Below, one piece after another: positions 26,201 through 35,200 of a DNA stretch of 64,000 nucleotides (positions are counted from its first letter, which is position 1; each line of letters opens with the position of its first letter). Position numbers and translations under genes: made by a program. The DNA comes from Verrucomicrobiaceae bacterium (GTDB taxonomy: Bacteria > Verrucomicrobiota > Verrucomicrobiia > Verrucomicrobiales > Verrucomicrobiaceae). The notes beneath the pieces are model-generated. The model was not told the DNA's origin, made no database searches, and was given only the letters and a program-made list of their open reading frames with translations. The stretch is taken from contig JAIBCL010000003.1 in assembly GCA_019694165.1 (NCBI GenBank), positions 124,001 through 188,000 of the forward strand, in the 5' to 3' direction.

Positions 26201-28621
26201 CAATGCGAGCAGCAATTTGCCTCCGACGATCCCGAGACGCTTCGCAGCCAGCTCGCCACGCTCTCCGCCAGCGATGCCTCGCCTGCTGCGCTCGCGCTTC
26301 GCGAAAAACTGCTCTCTTCGCAGGAAGGCGCGGCCCTCGTCGAAATGCTCGCCGCCCTCGCGCCGGGCTTTGCACAGCTTCGCCGCGATCTGAGCAGCAC
26401 GCTCTATGAACCTGAGCACCACAGCCTCGCCGCACTCGCCGCCGCCATTCGCGAGATGCTGGAGGACATGGATGCTCTGCCGGAGGTTCTGCCATCCCTG
26501 CGCGATCTTGCCACCGCTCCGCCAAAGCTCGCCCGCGCCGTTCGCACCCGCGACTGGACTGCCACGCAACTCGAGTCCGCCTGCGCCGCGAAGTCTCTCG
26601 CCGAGCTTTATCGCGCCGACCGCAGCTTGCAGCGCTTCGACGGGCATGTGTTGAAGCAAAAACTCGACCGCGTGGCCAGATCGCATCGCCAGTGGCTCGA
26701 TCACAATGCCGGGTGGATTCGCTCCCAGTCTCGCAAACGCTTCATGGATCATGTGCAGCTCGCGAATCAATCCGCCACCGTGCTCACGCCTGAACAGAAG
26801 CTCTTCAAAAAGACCTTCACCACCGGCCGACGCGAGCTGGAGCATGAGTTTGGCAAAACCATGCGCTACAAAAGCATCCGCGATCTCGCCGCTGGCGACA
26901 GCGGTGAGGTGGTGCGCGATTTGAAGCCCATCTGGCTCATGAGCCCGCTCTCCGTCTCCGACACGTTGCCGCTGGATGCCTCTTCCTTTGATGTGGTCAT
27001 CTTTGACGAGGCCAGCCAGATCCCCGTCGAGGAGGCCGTGCCCGCCGCGTATCGTGCGCAGCAGGTCATTGTCGTCGGCGATGAGATGCAGCTCCCGCCC
27101 ACCAGCTTCTTCAACACCAGCAGCGATGAAGACGATGAGATCACGCTCGAAGAAGAGGGCGAAAAAATCAGCGTCCTCATGGATGCCGACAGCTTCCTCG
27201 CCCAAAGCGCCCGCAATCTGCCCAGCACCTTGCTCGCCTGGCATTACCGCAGTCGCTACGAGGCCCTCATCAGCTTCAGCAATGCCGCCTTCTATGGCGG
27301 CGAGCTTTACACCATCCCGGACCGCCAGCTTGCCCTTCGCGACAGCGGCGAAACCCGCATCAAATCACCTGAAGAGGCCGCCGCGCTCGTTCCGCAGCTT
27401 TTGAGCCGTCCCATCAGCTTCATCCACTGCGAGGCCATGCCGTATGAAAACCGTCGCAATGCCGGCGAGGCCGCTAGCATCGCACAAATCGTCCGCACAC
27501 TGCTTGCGAACGAAACAAAACTCAGCATCGGCATCGCTGCCTTCAGCGAGGCCCAGCAAGGCGAGATCGAAAGTGCGCTCGATTCGCTCGCCGAGACCGA
27601 TCCGGCCTTCGCCTCGCTTTTGGAGGCCGAATACGTCCGCGAGGAGGATGACCAGTTCTGCGGCTTGTTCGTGAAGAACCTCGAAAACATCCAGGGCGAC
27701 GAGCGCGACATCATCCTCATGTCCGTCTGCTACGGCCGCGATGTGAATGGCCGCATCTTGATGAACTTCGGCCCCATCAACCAACGCGGCGGCGAAAAGC
27801 GGCTCAACGTCATCTTCAGCCGCGCCCGCCAGCACATGGTCCTGCTCAGCAGCCTGCGCCACAGCGACATCACCAACGACTACAACGATGGTGCCAACGC
27901 CCTGAAAAACTTCCTCCACTACGCCGAAAGCCTCTCGCGTGGTGACGTCGCACTCGCTCGTCAGGTGCTCGACGGCCTCAATCCGCTCAAACGCGCTGCG
28001 TTGAGCCTCGAACAAACCTCCGTCGCTCTCGCCAAACAGATCGCCACCGCTCTCAAAGCTCGAGGCTGGGACGCCGATACGCAAATTGGCCAGAGTCGCT
28101 TCCGCTGCGATGTCGCCGTGCGAGCGAAAGGAGCCACACAACATCAAGTCGGCCTCCTGCTCGATGTCACCGGTCAAACCGGCGTGCTCGAGCGCTTCCA
28201 TACTCAGCCCAGCATACTCAAAGCCTTCGGCTGGCAGGTGCTGGTGGTGCTGGCAAAGGACTGGTGGAACGACCCATCGGCTGTCATTGAGCGCGTGGAG
28301 CGCTTGTTGAGAAATGAGGTGGAAGAAGTGACCGAATTGACCGAGCTGACCGCATTGCCCGAGCCAACAGAGTCACCACCAGCGCCACCTCCTCAACAGC
28401 CTGTTGCCACCACGCTCCGCCGCTTCGAGTTCATCGAAGGCGGCTCACAGAAGTTCTGGGAGATCGGCCAAACCGGCTGCGACATGACCGTCCGCTACGG
28501 CCGCATCGGCACCAACGGCCAAACCCAAACCAAAACCTTCCCCGACGAAGCCCGCACCACCCGCGAGGTGCAAAAGCTCATCACTGAGAAGGTGAAGAAG
28601 GGCTACGTCGAAGCATCTTAA
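23270..28621 (+). CDS. Giant kinase-like / DUF4011 / SF1 helicase / endonuclease-like / WGR protein
   Basis: A 1783-residue cytosolic protein. Residues about 22-232 resemble the C-lobe of a protein kinase (IHERGDVAPL in place of the catalytic loop, LDVGSA at 109-114 in place of DFG, then DVLSLGLIL) but lack the catalytic HRD acid. Residues about 245-600 match DUF4011-type helicase leaders (LRDRLFEVSRRNKLLYF). The SF1 helicase has Walker A GPPGTGKS (Lys639) and Walker B DEAS at 1246-1249, GDEMQLPP motif III, and C-terminal motifs IQGDERD and NVIFSRAR. Residues about 1578-1680 resemble the MTES_1575/DUF3320 endonuclease region (SRFRCDVAV...GWQVLVVLAKDWW), with the usual second acid replaced by LLLDV. 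A repeat-like TELTELTAL linker leads to a WGR domain (about 1715-1780, VRYGRIG). Related helicase-nucleases act in anti-phage defence. Confidence 0.85.
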   Translation: MSEFITFLTQGIDRGGFETEDVLAAVLPLMHEVLTIHERGDVAPLRGLSGLRVIEDRSLGLGSPAGVPSERNDSRLRELLATHSRGLEVIGESKRETDINTFAQNVTNLDVGSADAEITRPVYLPGYTTWEHVIGHHDELTDVLSLGLILASVACGLDFTDAEDVSLFTNSRTNLFALSRRLHPVLASVITEMTELHRGKRAQDLPSLIRRLETYRDQPVDIDITSLPGLEKGSKKDKRAVIQTHLRDRLFEVSRRNKLLYFKSTQSTLNLTIASVPLVLDYRNVKPEDLLYWHPSLAQDISAGNTLALNRWLRMEEAPYLPGQLDKLISEARRDRAEYGFSQLRLVLTFLRWHNLKEAPQERIHSPLLLLPVELTKKKGVKDHYTLEPSDTVAEVNPALRHHLKQLYNLDLPETIDLRSTTLTAFHEQLKAQIHASEPGVSLTLTEKPRIQLFHEKAKQRVDQYRRRMARTGRRITAAKVDYSYDKADFRPLGLQVFQKKIVPAPLPLRDLAGAPPLPRQLNMVAETERKTFSIVEDSLGNPYSWEFDLCSLTLANFNYRKMTLVRDYSQLIASDVPNAAFDRVFSLEPRAVEAPPIPVLPPSQQHLIIAADATQTGAIARARTGESFIIQGPPGTGKSQTITNLIADYVALGKRVLFVCEKRAAIDVVFHRLRQQGLDELCCLIHDSQTDKKEFILNLKQTYEQWLDTGTAADASESKRNAALSTLEAELVALEKFTQSSAAANPLLLRLIELRNGFEAAEPPLDENLPDYTEWQQAGDSVLRLVNALEDLGAAPIFAKHPLRWLNDLETTPARLEDLEQRLSDLDDALQQTGLPMEHWDTLDEVAQLLESTTRLLPLARKNLLGLLDANSSTSGAFAKLCADYAKKRKALEVAQKKTANWREKLPADETASALSQAEKLQGFLAFLNPAWWRLRKVLNASYDFSKHAVKPTWTKVLSELAAEHAAKAEVEAVQDQCEQQFASDDPETLRSQLATLSASDASPAALALREKLLSSQEGAALVEMLAALAPGFAQLRRDLSSTLYEPEHHSLAALAAAIREMLEDMDALPEVLPSLRDLATAPPKLARAVRTRDWTATQLESACAAKSLAELYRADRSLQRFDGHVLKQKLDRVARSHRQWLDHNAGWIRSQSRKRFMDHVQLANQSATVLTPEQKLFKKTFTTGRRELEHEFGKTMRYKSIRDLAAGDSGEVVRDLKPIWLMSPLSVSDTLPLDASSFDVVIFDEASQIPVEEAVPAAYRAQQVIVVGDEMQLPPTSFFNTSSDEDDEITLEEEGEKISVLMDADSFLAQSARNLPSTLLAWHYRSRYEALISFSNAAFYGGELYTIPDRQLALRDSGETRIKSPEEAAALVPQLLSRPISFIHCEAMPYENRRNAGEAASIAQIVRTLLANETKLSIGIAAFSEAQQGEIESALDSLAETDPAFASLLEAEYVREEDDQFCGLFVKNLENIQGDERDIILMSVCYGRDVNGRILMNFGPINQRGGEKRLNVIFSRARQHMVLLSSLRHSDITNDYNDGANALKNFLHYAESLSRGDVALARQVLDGLNPLKRAALSLEQTSVALAKQIATALKARGWDADTQIGQSRFRCDVAVRAKGATQHQVGLLLDVTGQTGVLERFHTQPSILKAFGWQVLVVLAKDWWNDPSAVIERVERLLRNEVEEVTELTELTALPEPTESPPAPPPQQPVATTLRRFEFIEGGSQKFWEIGQTGCDMTVRYGRIGTNGQTQTKTFPDEARTTREVQKLITEKVKKGYVEAS

Positions 28622-28672
28622 ACATGTCAGCCTGCCGTTTTGACAAGCAGGTAGCGCACCCCAGATTCACCG

Positions 28673-29653
28673 ATGCTCATTCCCTATTTTTGGGCCGAAT
28701 CGCGCCTCCAAACGAAATCATCGTCCAAACAAGTCACGGTGAAACGCTGGGGCTGGTCCGACATCAGCCAGAATGATGCGCAAGCTTTGGCGGACAACCG
28801 GGCACGAGAGGCGATGGACAGGATTCTCGGTGGTGAAGATGTCCGACGCCGCGAAATCAAGGATGCCTACGGGACAGAGGATGGCGTTCCGATTCGCGAA
28901 GAAGTGGTCTCTCGGCATGGGAACATCGCCATCACTCGGAACAGCTACGGCTCGCTCTGCCTCAACACTCCCAACGTGTTCTTTGCGGACGTGGATGCCC
29001 AGTGGCGTGGTGCTTTGAAGATTCAGCCTCCGGGATGCCTGCTCATCGTATTGGCGGGCATCGCCGCAGGTGTTTGGCAGCGCTCGTTTCTTCTTGGTGT
29101 CGGTCTCATCATCGGCCTGCCTTGGCTGTGGTCCCGTTTCAACCATTGGATCAATCTCAAGCGTCGGCCCATTGGCGAGGCGAAGGCAAAACAACAAAAC
29201 ATGGAGGCAATCCACGCGTTTGCGGCCAAGCATCCCGAGTGGCATTTGCGTGTTTACGAAACTCCGGCCGGATACCGCCTTCTGGCAATGCATGATGTTT
29301 TTGATCCGCAGAGCGATACGACACGGAAAGCTCTCGAAGAGATGAACTCGGACCGGCGTTTTGCGACCCTTTGTGCCCTCCAGTCCTGCTTCCGTGCCCG
29401 AGTCAGTCCCAAATACTGGCGCACCGGCTACAAACCCAGGGAGGTGCTGCCAAAGTCCAAGTGGCCGTTTCCTCCCGAGCATCTAGCCCGCCGCCAGCAA
29501 TGGGTGCATGGCTATGAAGCAGCGGCTTCCCGCTTCGCGTCCTGCCGATTCGTGGAGCGACTCGGAAGCACTCTGGTTCACCCGGATGCAGAGGCAGTCC
29601 GAGAGCTTCACGATAGGCTTTGTCAGGTCGAACGACCGCTTCCCCTTGCTTAA
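28673..29653 (+). CDS. Membrane protein of unknown function downstream of the helicase
   Basis: A 326-residue protein starting 51 bases after the helicase stop. Residues 20-110 form a soluble N-terminal domain (VKRWGWSDISQNDAQALADNRA at its start). A hydrophobic hairpin follows at about 120-155 (PPGCLLIVLAGIAAGVW and GVGLIIGLPWLW). A C-terminal soluble domain (about 165-326) contains HLRVYETPAGYRLLAMHDVF and a Cys/His-poor basic tail. No family was recognised. The position could make it a membrane-attached third member of the M48-helicase set, but a separate promoter cannot be excluded. Confidence 0.55.
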   Translation: MLIPYFWAESRLQTKSSSKQVTVKRWGWSDISQNDAQALADNRAREAMDRILGGEDVRRREIKDAYGTEDGVPIREEVVSRHGNIAITRNSYGSLCLNTPNVFFADVDAQWRGALKIQPPGCLLIVLAGIAAGVWQRSFLLGVGLIIGLPWLWSRFNHWINLKRRPIGEAKAKQQNMEAIHAFAAKHPEWHLRVYETPAGYRLLAMHDVFDPQSDTTRKALEEMNSDRRFATLCALQSCFRARVSPKYWRTGYKPREVLPKSKWPFPPEHLARRQQWVHGYEAAASRFASCRFVERLGSTLVHPDAEAVRELHDRLCQVERPLPLA

Positions 29654-29672
29654 AGCTGTGGAACTTCATCCC

Positions 29673-31178
29673 ATGCGTTCCCTGGCTACACTCGCCTCGT
29701 GCCTCCTCATATCCCTCACTGGCTTTGCGGGTGCTGTATCTCAGAAGCCGAATGTCATCTTGATCCTCGCGGATGATATCGGGTATGGGGATCTGGGTTG
29801 CTACGGCTCAAAGGTGATCGCGACGCCGAGGCTGGATCGCATGGCTCGCGAAGGAGTGAGGTTCACGGACTTCTATGTCGCGTCGGCATTTTGCAGTCCA
29901 TCGCGTGCGGCGTTGCTGACGGGTCGGCTGCCGATGAGATGTGGGGTGCCGTATGTGTTGTTTCCCTCTGAGCACACGGGGTTGCCGTCGAGTGAAGTCA
30001 CCATTGCCGAGATGTTGAAGCCGGTTGGTTACGCGACGGCATGTGTCGGCAAGTGGCATCTCGGCTGGCGCAAAGAACTGCGACCGCAGCAGCAGGGGTT
30101 CGACGAATACTTTGGCCTGCTGCACACGAACGACACGGAGGAGTGGACTGAAGGCAAAGCCTTCCATCAGCTCAGCACCTTCGAGCCGATGCAACTGCGT
30201 GATGGCGATCGCGTGGTGGAGTCGCCGGTGGATCTCTCGACGATCACGCAGCGCTACACCGAGCGCGCCTTGGACTTCATTCGTCGGCAACGAGAGAACC
30301 CGTTCTTCCTCTACCTCGCACACACGATGCCGCACATCGCGCAGTATGCTTCGCCTGCGTTTGTGGGGAAGTCGAAGGACGGACTCTACGGCGACTGCGT
30401 GGAGGAGATCGACGACAGCACGGGGCGCATTCTTGATCTGCTCAAGGAGCTAAAACTCGATGAGCGCACGCTGGTGATCTTCACCTCGGACAACGGCGCT
30501 GGAATTCGTGGCGCGAAAGCGAAAGCTGATGAGCGATTCCCTGGTCGCTCATTCTTTGGCAGCAATGGCGCACTGCGCGGCGGTAAGGGCTCGACGTTCG
30601 AAGGCGGCGTGCGCGTGCCGTGCATCGCGTGGTGGCCGAGGACGATTCCAGCGGGCCGCGAGGACGCAACGCCGTGGTCGGTCCTCGATTTCTTGCCGAC
30701 GTTTGCTGCGATGGCTGAGGCGAAGACTCCCAAAGTGGACGGTATTGACTTCGTTGACGGTTTGAAGGGCAAGCCGATGGGAGAGGAGCCTCGAATGTTG
30801 CTTCACTACTTCGGTGTGCAGCTTCAGGCTGTGCGTGAAGGTAATTGGAAGCTGTTCATTCCGGTGACGAAGGTGCCTGACATTCGTGTGCCGAGTCTGT
30901 GGTTCGAGCACCAGCCCGGCTTGTTCGAGAAACAACATCGATTGTGGCCGAAGCCGACGCTTTACGATTTGTCGAAGGACAGCGGTGAGAAAAGCGATGT
31001 CGCTGCTGATCATCCAGATGTCGTCGCAAAGCTGCTGCAAAAGGCGCTGGCGTTTGACGATGAATTTCAAAAGACCATGCCATCCGTGCAGTATTTGCCT
31101 GGACCGAAACCTCCGGCTCCCGGACAAGTTCGCAGCGCCTCCGACAATATGGATGAATGGCTCCTGCTCACCCGTTAG
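29673..31178 (+). CDS. Exported sulfatase (formylglycine type)
   Basis: A 501-residue arylsulfatase-family enzyme. The start at 29673 (MRSLATLASCLLISLTGFAGA) gives a signal peptide. The metal-binding LADDIGYGDLGCYG motif is followed by the maturation signature C-S-P-S-R with Cys74, which is oxidised to formylglycine by an SUMF1/AtsB-type enzyme not present in this window. GKWHLGW, FTSDNGAG and VRVPCIAWWP complete the family core. It releases sulfate from a sulfated carbohydrate; the specific polymer cannot be read from the sequence. The following esterase gene begins six bases after the stop, so the two are probably co-transcribed and act on the same decorated glycan. Confidence 0.93.
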   Translation: MRSLATLASCLLISLTGFAGAVSQKPNVILILADDIGYGDLGCYGSKVIATPRLDRMAREGVRFTDFYVASAFCSPSRAALLTGRLPMRCGVPYVLFPSEHTGLPSSEVTIAEMLKPVGYATACVGKWHLGWRKELRPQQQGFDEYFGLLHTNDTEEWTEGKAFHQLSTFEPMQLRDGDRVVESPVDLSTITQRYTERALDFIRRQRENPFFLYLAHTMPHIAQYASPAFVGKSKDGLYGDCVEEIDDSTGRILDLLKELKLDERTLVIFTSDNGAGIRGAKAKADERFPGRSFFGSNGALRGGKGSTFEGGVRVPCIAWWPRTIPAGREDATPWSVLDFLPTFAAMAEAKTPKVDGIDFVDGLKGKPMGEEPRMLLHYFGVQLQAVREGNWKLFIPVTKVPDIRVPSLWFEHQPGLFEKQHRLWPKPTLYDLSKDSGEKSDVAADHPDVVAKLLQKALAFDDEFQKTMPSVQYLPGPKPPAPGQVRSASDNMDEWLLLTR

Positions 31179-31184
31179 ACTCTC

Positions 31185-32111
31185 ATGAAAACCACCGCTT
31201 CTATCGTCCTGCTTTGCAACCTTTCTCTGCTTCTCAACGCCGAGCCCCCCGCAGCGAAGCCGCAGCGCACGATCATTCCTGCTGAAACACTGGCGAAGCT
31301 GGATGCTCACACAGGTGTCACCTTCGCACGCTACGGCACACGCGAGATGCAGCTCGATTTGTATCGGCCCAAGGAGGCGACGAAGTCCTTGCCCGCTATC
31401 ATCTGCATTCATGGCGGCGGCTGGTATAAGGGCGACCGCACGGCGATGACGAATCTCGCGCAGGCGCTGGCCTCGAAGGGCTTCGTGGCCACGACGATCA
31501 GTTATCGTCTGAGCGGCGAAGAAAAATTCCCCGCTGCCATTCAGGACTGCAAAGCAGCGGTGCGCTTTCTGCGAGCGAACGCGGCGAAGTTTGGCATCGA
31601 CTCGTCTGCCATCGGCGTGACGGGACTCTCGGCTGGCGGTCATCTCGCGGCATTGCTGACGACGAGTGGCGGCATCAAGGAACTCGAAGGCGATGGTGGA
31701 AACGCAGAACAATCCAGCGCCGTGCAGGCAGGCATTGCGATGGGTGCGCAGAGCGATCTGGAAAGTGCGCGCATCGGTGAACTGAGCAGCAAGACGGATG
31801 ATCCATTCTACCGCACCTTCCTCGGCGATGCGCAGTCGGTCATTCCGAAGACGTATGCGCTCGCTTCGCCCCGCCATCACCTCGACAAGAAAGACCCGCC
31901 GCTGTTCTTCATGGCAGGCGAACTTGATGACGCCAGCACGCACGCGGATGATACATGCGTTGATCTGGAGAAGCTGGGCATTCCCACAGGGCTGAAGCTC
32001 ATCCCCGCCGCACCGCACGCATTCCTCGGTCAGCAGAAGGACTTCGATTTGGCGGTGAGCACTTGCGTGGAGTTCTTCAGCCGACACTTGGTCAAAGCGA
32101 CAAGTCCGTAG
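31185..32111 (+). CDS. Exported alpha/beta-hydrolase carbohydrate esterase (BD-FAE-like)
   Basis: A 308-residue alpha/beta hydrolase with a signal peptide (residues 1-19). The oxyanion loop HGGGWYKGDR and the nucleophile elbow GLSAGG with Ser149 are present. The acid lies in GELDDASTHADDT and the histidine in PAAPHAFLG. The HGGGW type is shared by bifunctional feruloyl/acetyl esterases and related enzymes acting on decorated plant or algal polysaccharides. It directly follows the sulfatase gene, supporting removal of ester groups from a sulfated glycan. The substrate is not determinable. Confidence 0.88.
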   Translation: MKTTASIVLLCNLSLLLNAEPPAAKPQRTIIPAETLAKLDAHTGVTFARYGTREMQLDLYRPKEATKSLPAIICIHGGGWYKGDRTAMTNLAQALASKGFVATTISYRLSGEEKFPAAIQDCKAAVRFLRANAAKFGIDSSAIGVTGLSAGGHLAALLTTSGGIKELEGDGGNAEQSSAVQAGIAMGAQSDLESARIGELSSKTDDPFYRTFLGDAQSVIPKTYALASPRHHLDKKDPPLFFMAGELDDASTHADDTCVDLEKLGIPTGLKLIPAAPHAFLGQQKDFDLAVSTCVEFFSRHLVKATSP

Positions 32112-32276
32112 CGCGCTCTTTCCTGGCAATGCAGCTGGGGTCGCGTTGACTTCCTCCCGCCCTGAAGGAGGCAATAAACGCCAGCTCCGACTGTGCTGCA
32201 TTTGTGACTCTCCATGATAAGACTCCACAAGACGAAGAGAGCGCAGTGATGATTAACTGAGGCTGGTCCACTCAAC
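32112..32276. other. Intergenic leader of the GH128-like gene
   Basis: This 165-base gap contains a CCTCC...GGAGG hairpin near 32152-32170 without a following T-run and a 15-base element (32219-32233) that recurs exactly at 37299-37313. No promoter boxes or ORF were convincing. Confidence 0.35.
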
Positions 32277-35200
32277 ATGATTCGCGCCAACCTCATCGCT
32301 GTTGCCTTGCTTGCCACGACCACTGGTCATGCAAACGCCGCCACCTTTGTGAAGGCGGATGTGACCACGCTGCTCGGGCCTTCCTTCTTCGTCGATGATG
32401 CAGCGACGGGTGGCACGGATGCGACGGTGAACCAGCCGTCGAGCGGCTCGTATGTGCGCAGCTTTTCGGGCCTGCTGACGGCGAATCAAGGGAGCACGAC
32501 GGTGACGATCACGGGGCTGGGTTTTGCGACTTCGACGAGCGTGACGAACAATGACGCGACCAGTCTGACGGTGACGATCACCTACCTCGGCGCGGATGGC
32601 GCGGCGGGGGGTGGCGATGATGTGGTGATCGGCTCGGCGACGGGAGCCTACGTCTATGCATCGAGTGGTGAATATGGCTGCGTGTTCGACACGCCGCTGA
32701 CTGCCACGCTGAACATCACGGCGGTGAAGTTCCTCGTCGCGATCGCGCCGTCGAACGCGAGCAGCAATGGCTCGGTGCTTTTCAAGGTGGCGACGATCCC
32801 GTTCGACGGCATCACGGGGCCAAAGCTGAGCGTGGCGGGCACGACCTCGGCCTCGCTGCCCATTCGCGCACGTCGGCTGAACGTGGCGAAGTATCAGGCG
32901 GTGACGGCTTCATCGGAAAATGGCAACTACATCGCCGACTACGCCACCGATGGCATCGTGGGCAATGAGAACAGTTGGCGCACCGTCACGTCCACCGATC
33001 CACACACGGGCGAAATCTCGCTGCCGGTAACCATCTCGGTGCGCAGTGCGCATTTGTATCTCGGTGTCGATGACGGCCTCACGCCGGGCAATTTCAAAGT
33101 GCAATACTTCACCGGCGGGAGCTGGGTGGACGCGCCGGGGTCCTTCATCACGGGCAACACCGCCACGGAGGTGAATGTGATCTTCACCAGCGCGGTCACG
33201 GCGAGCCGTTTCCGCTTTTACTCGGATGTGGATGGCAGTCCGCGCGTGAAGGAGATGGCGCTGTTCCGCACGAATCCCGCGCCCGGCACCGGCACGGAGC
33301 TGGGCTATCCCATCGGCACGGATGTGGAGCTGAGTGTGGCGAAAAAACGCCCCGCGGTGGCCAGTGCGGTGAATGGCACAAACTACGCTAAGCTCGCTGT
33401 CGATGGCTATGTGAGCACATCGTCGAAATGGCAGACGACTACCGTTGGAACGAACACGCTCGACATTGATCTGCGTGTCTCGACGAAGATCGGCAGCGCC
33501 CATCTTTACTCCGGCGATGGCAGCATCGCACCGCTGAGCGACTTCACGCTGCAATACTGGAACGGCACCGCGTGGGCAGACATCTCCGGTGGTGTGATCA
33601 CGGGCAACACGAGCGCAGCACGCGTGATCCCCTTCACCACCGCGCCGACGACCTCGCAGGTGCGGCTCACGTTTAACAATCCCGGCACCAGCGCGGTGCG
33701 CGAGCTGTGCATCTTTCCCGCGAACGGTGGAGCAGGTTATGCGCTTGGTCAGGATGTGATCGGCTCGGCACCACCGACGCAAAAGTTTGAGGACTACAAC
33801 GATGGATTTTATCAGGTGATCAATCGTGCGGCTGGTCTGGCGATGTCGGTGAATGGCGCCGCGCCCACGCTTGATCCCGGTGCCCTCGATGCGGAGTTGA
33901 GCCAGTATCAGTTGCTGCTGAATGTCGGCACGAACACCTATCGTCTGCGCAATCGCAGCACGGGGAAATGCCTCGCGGGAGCCACACTCACCACCACGGC
34001 AGGTGCGGCGCTCGTGGATCAAAACTACACCTCGATGCCGCATCAAAACTGGCGGCTCGTCCCGGTGGACGGCACGGATTTTTATCTCGTGAACGACTGG
34101 AGCGGCCTCGTCGTCGATACCGCATCGGCTGCCACCACTGCGGGCACCGGTCTCGTGCAACAAGTGATGAACGGCAGCACCACTCAGCACTGGCGCTTCG
34201 CGTTTCAAACCCACTATCCGAAGAAGGGTCTCGCGGGCGCTCTCAACAAGTGGTCGGAGTTCAAAGGCTCGTGGGGCTACAACTGGGGGCGCACTACGAC
34301 GACGAGCCTGCCGACGAGCGTCATCTTCCACCCGATGCAGTGGGGCAACTTCAACTGGAACACGTTGGAGCAACTCGTGCCCGGCTGGAAGCGGGAGGAC
34401 AAGCCCTTGCATGTGCTCGGCTTCAACGAACCCGATGGTGCCAGCCAGGCAAACATTACCGTGGCGGATGCGATCACACTCTGGCCGCGACTGGAGCGCA
34501 CCGACATGCCGCTGGCAAGCCCCGTGACGGTGAATCCTGGCAACGCCTGGATGGATGATTTCATGACGCAGGCGCAATCCCTCGGCTACCGCACGGATGT
34601 CATCGCCACTCACAAATATCCGGGTCCGAACAGCGGTGACCCGAGTGCGCTCATCTCGGAACTGCAGGGACAATACAACGCCTGGGGACGCCCCGTGTGG
34701 CTCACGGAATTCTCCACCGTGGACTGGGCTGGCACCAGCACCTGGACCGAGGAGGACAATTACAACTGGCTCGCGGAGTTCATGTGGCGCGCGGAGTCAC
34801 TGACATGGCTGCGACATTACTCGCTCTTCCTTTTCAGTGGCGCGGAGGAAACGAATCCCTGGGATCCCACCGGCCCGCGCTCGAACGCCTACAAGGCGGA
34901 TGGCACCACACCCACTGCGTTTGGCGAGCTGTATTTCGCGTGGGACGGCGATGCCACCGTTCGCGGCGACAAGGCCTACTTCCTCCACAACAAAGCCGAG
35001 CGAAAGCGCCTGCAAAACGCGGTCAGCTCGACAGGACCGAGCGAGCAATGGATTCGCGAGGGCACCAACCTCACGCAATGGGTGCTGCGGCCCTCACCCA
35101 CCGCCGGGCAGTATTACATCACCTCGCTGCGCGATGGCCGTCGTCTGCGCTACACCGGCAGCGCTCTGAACTTCGCCCCCGCGCACACCACCGGCACTGC

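Noticed and set aside
28673-29653. WGR domain suggested by the WGWS segment in the downstream membrane protein
   Set aside because: Only the tryptophan-glycine pair matches. The following YGRIG-type core of WGR is absent.
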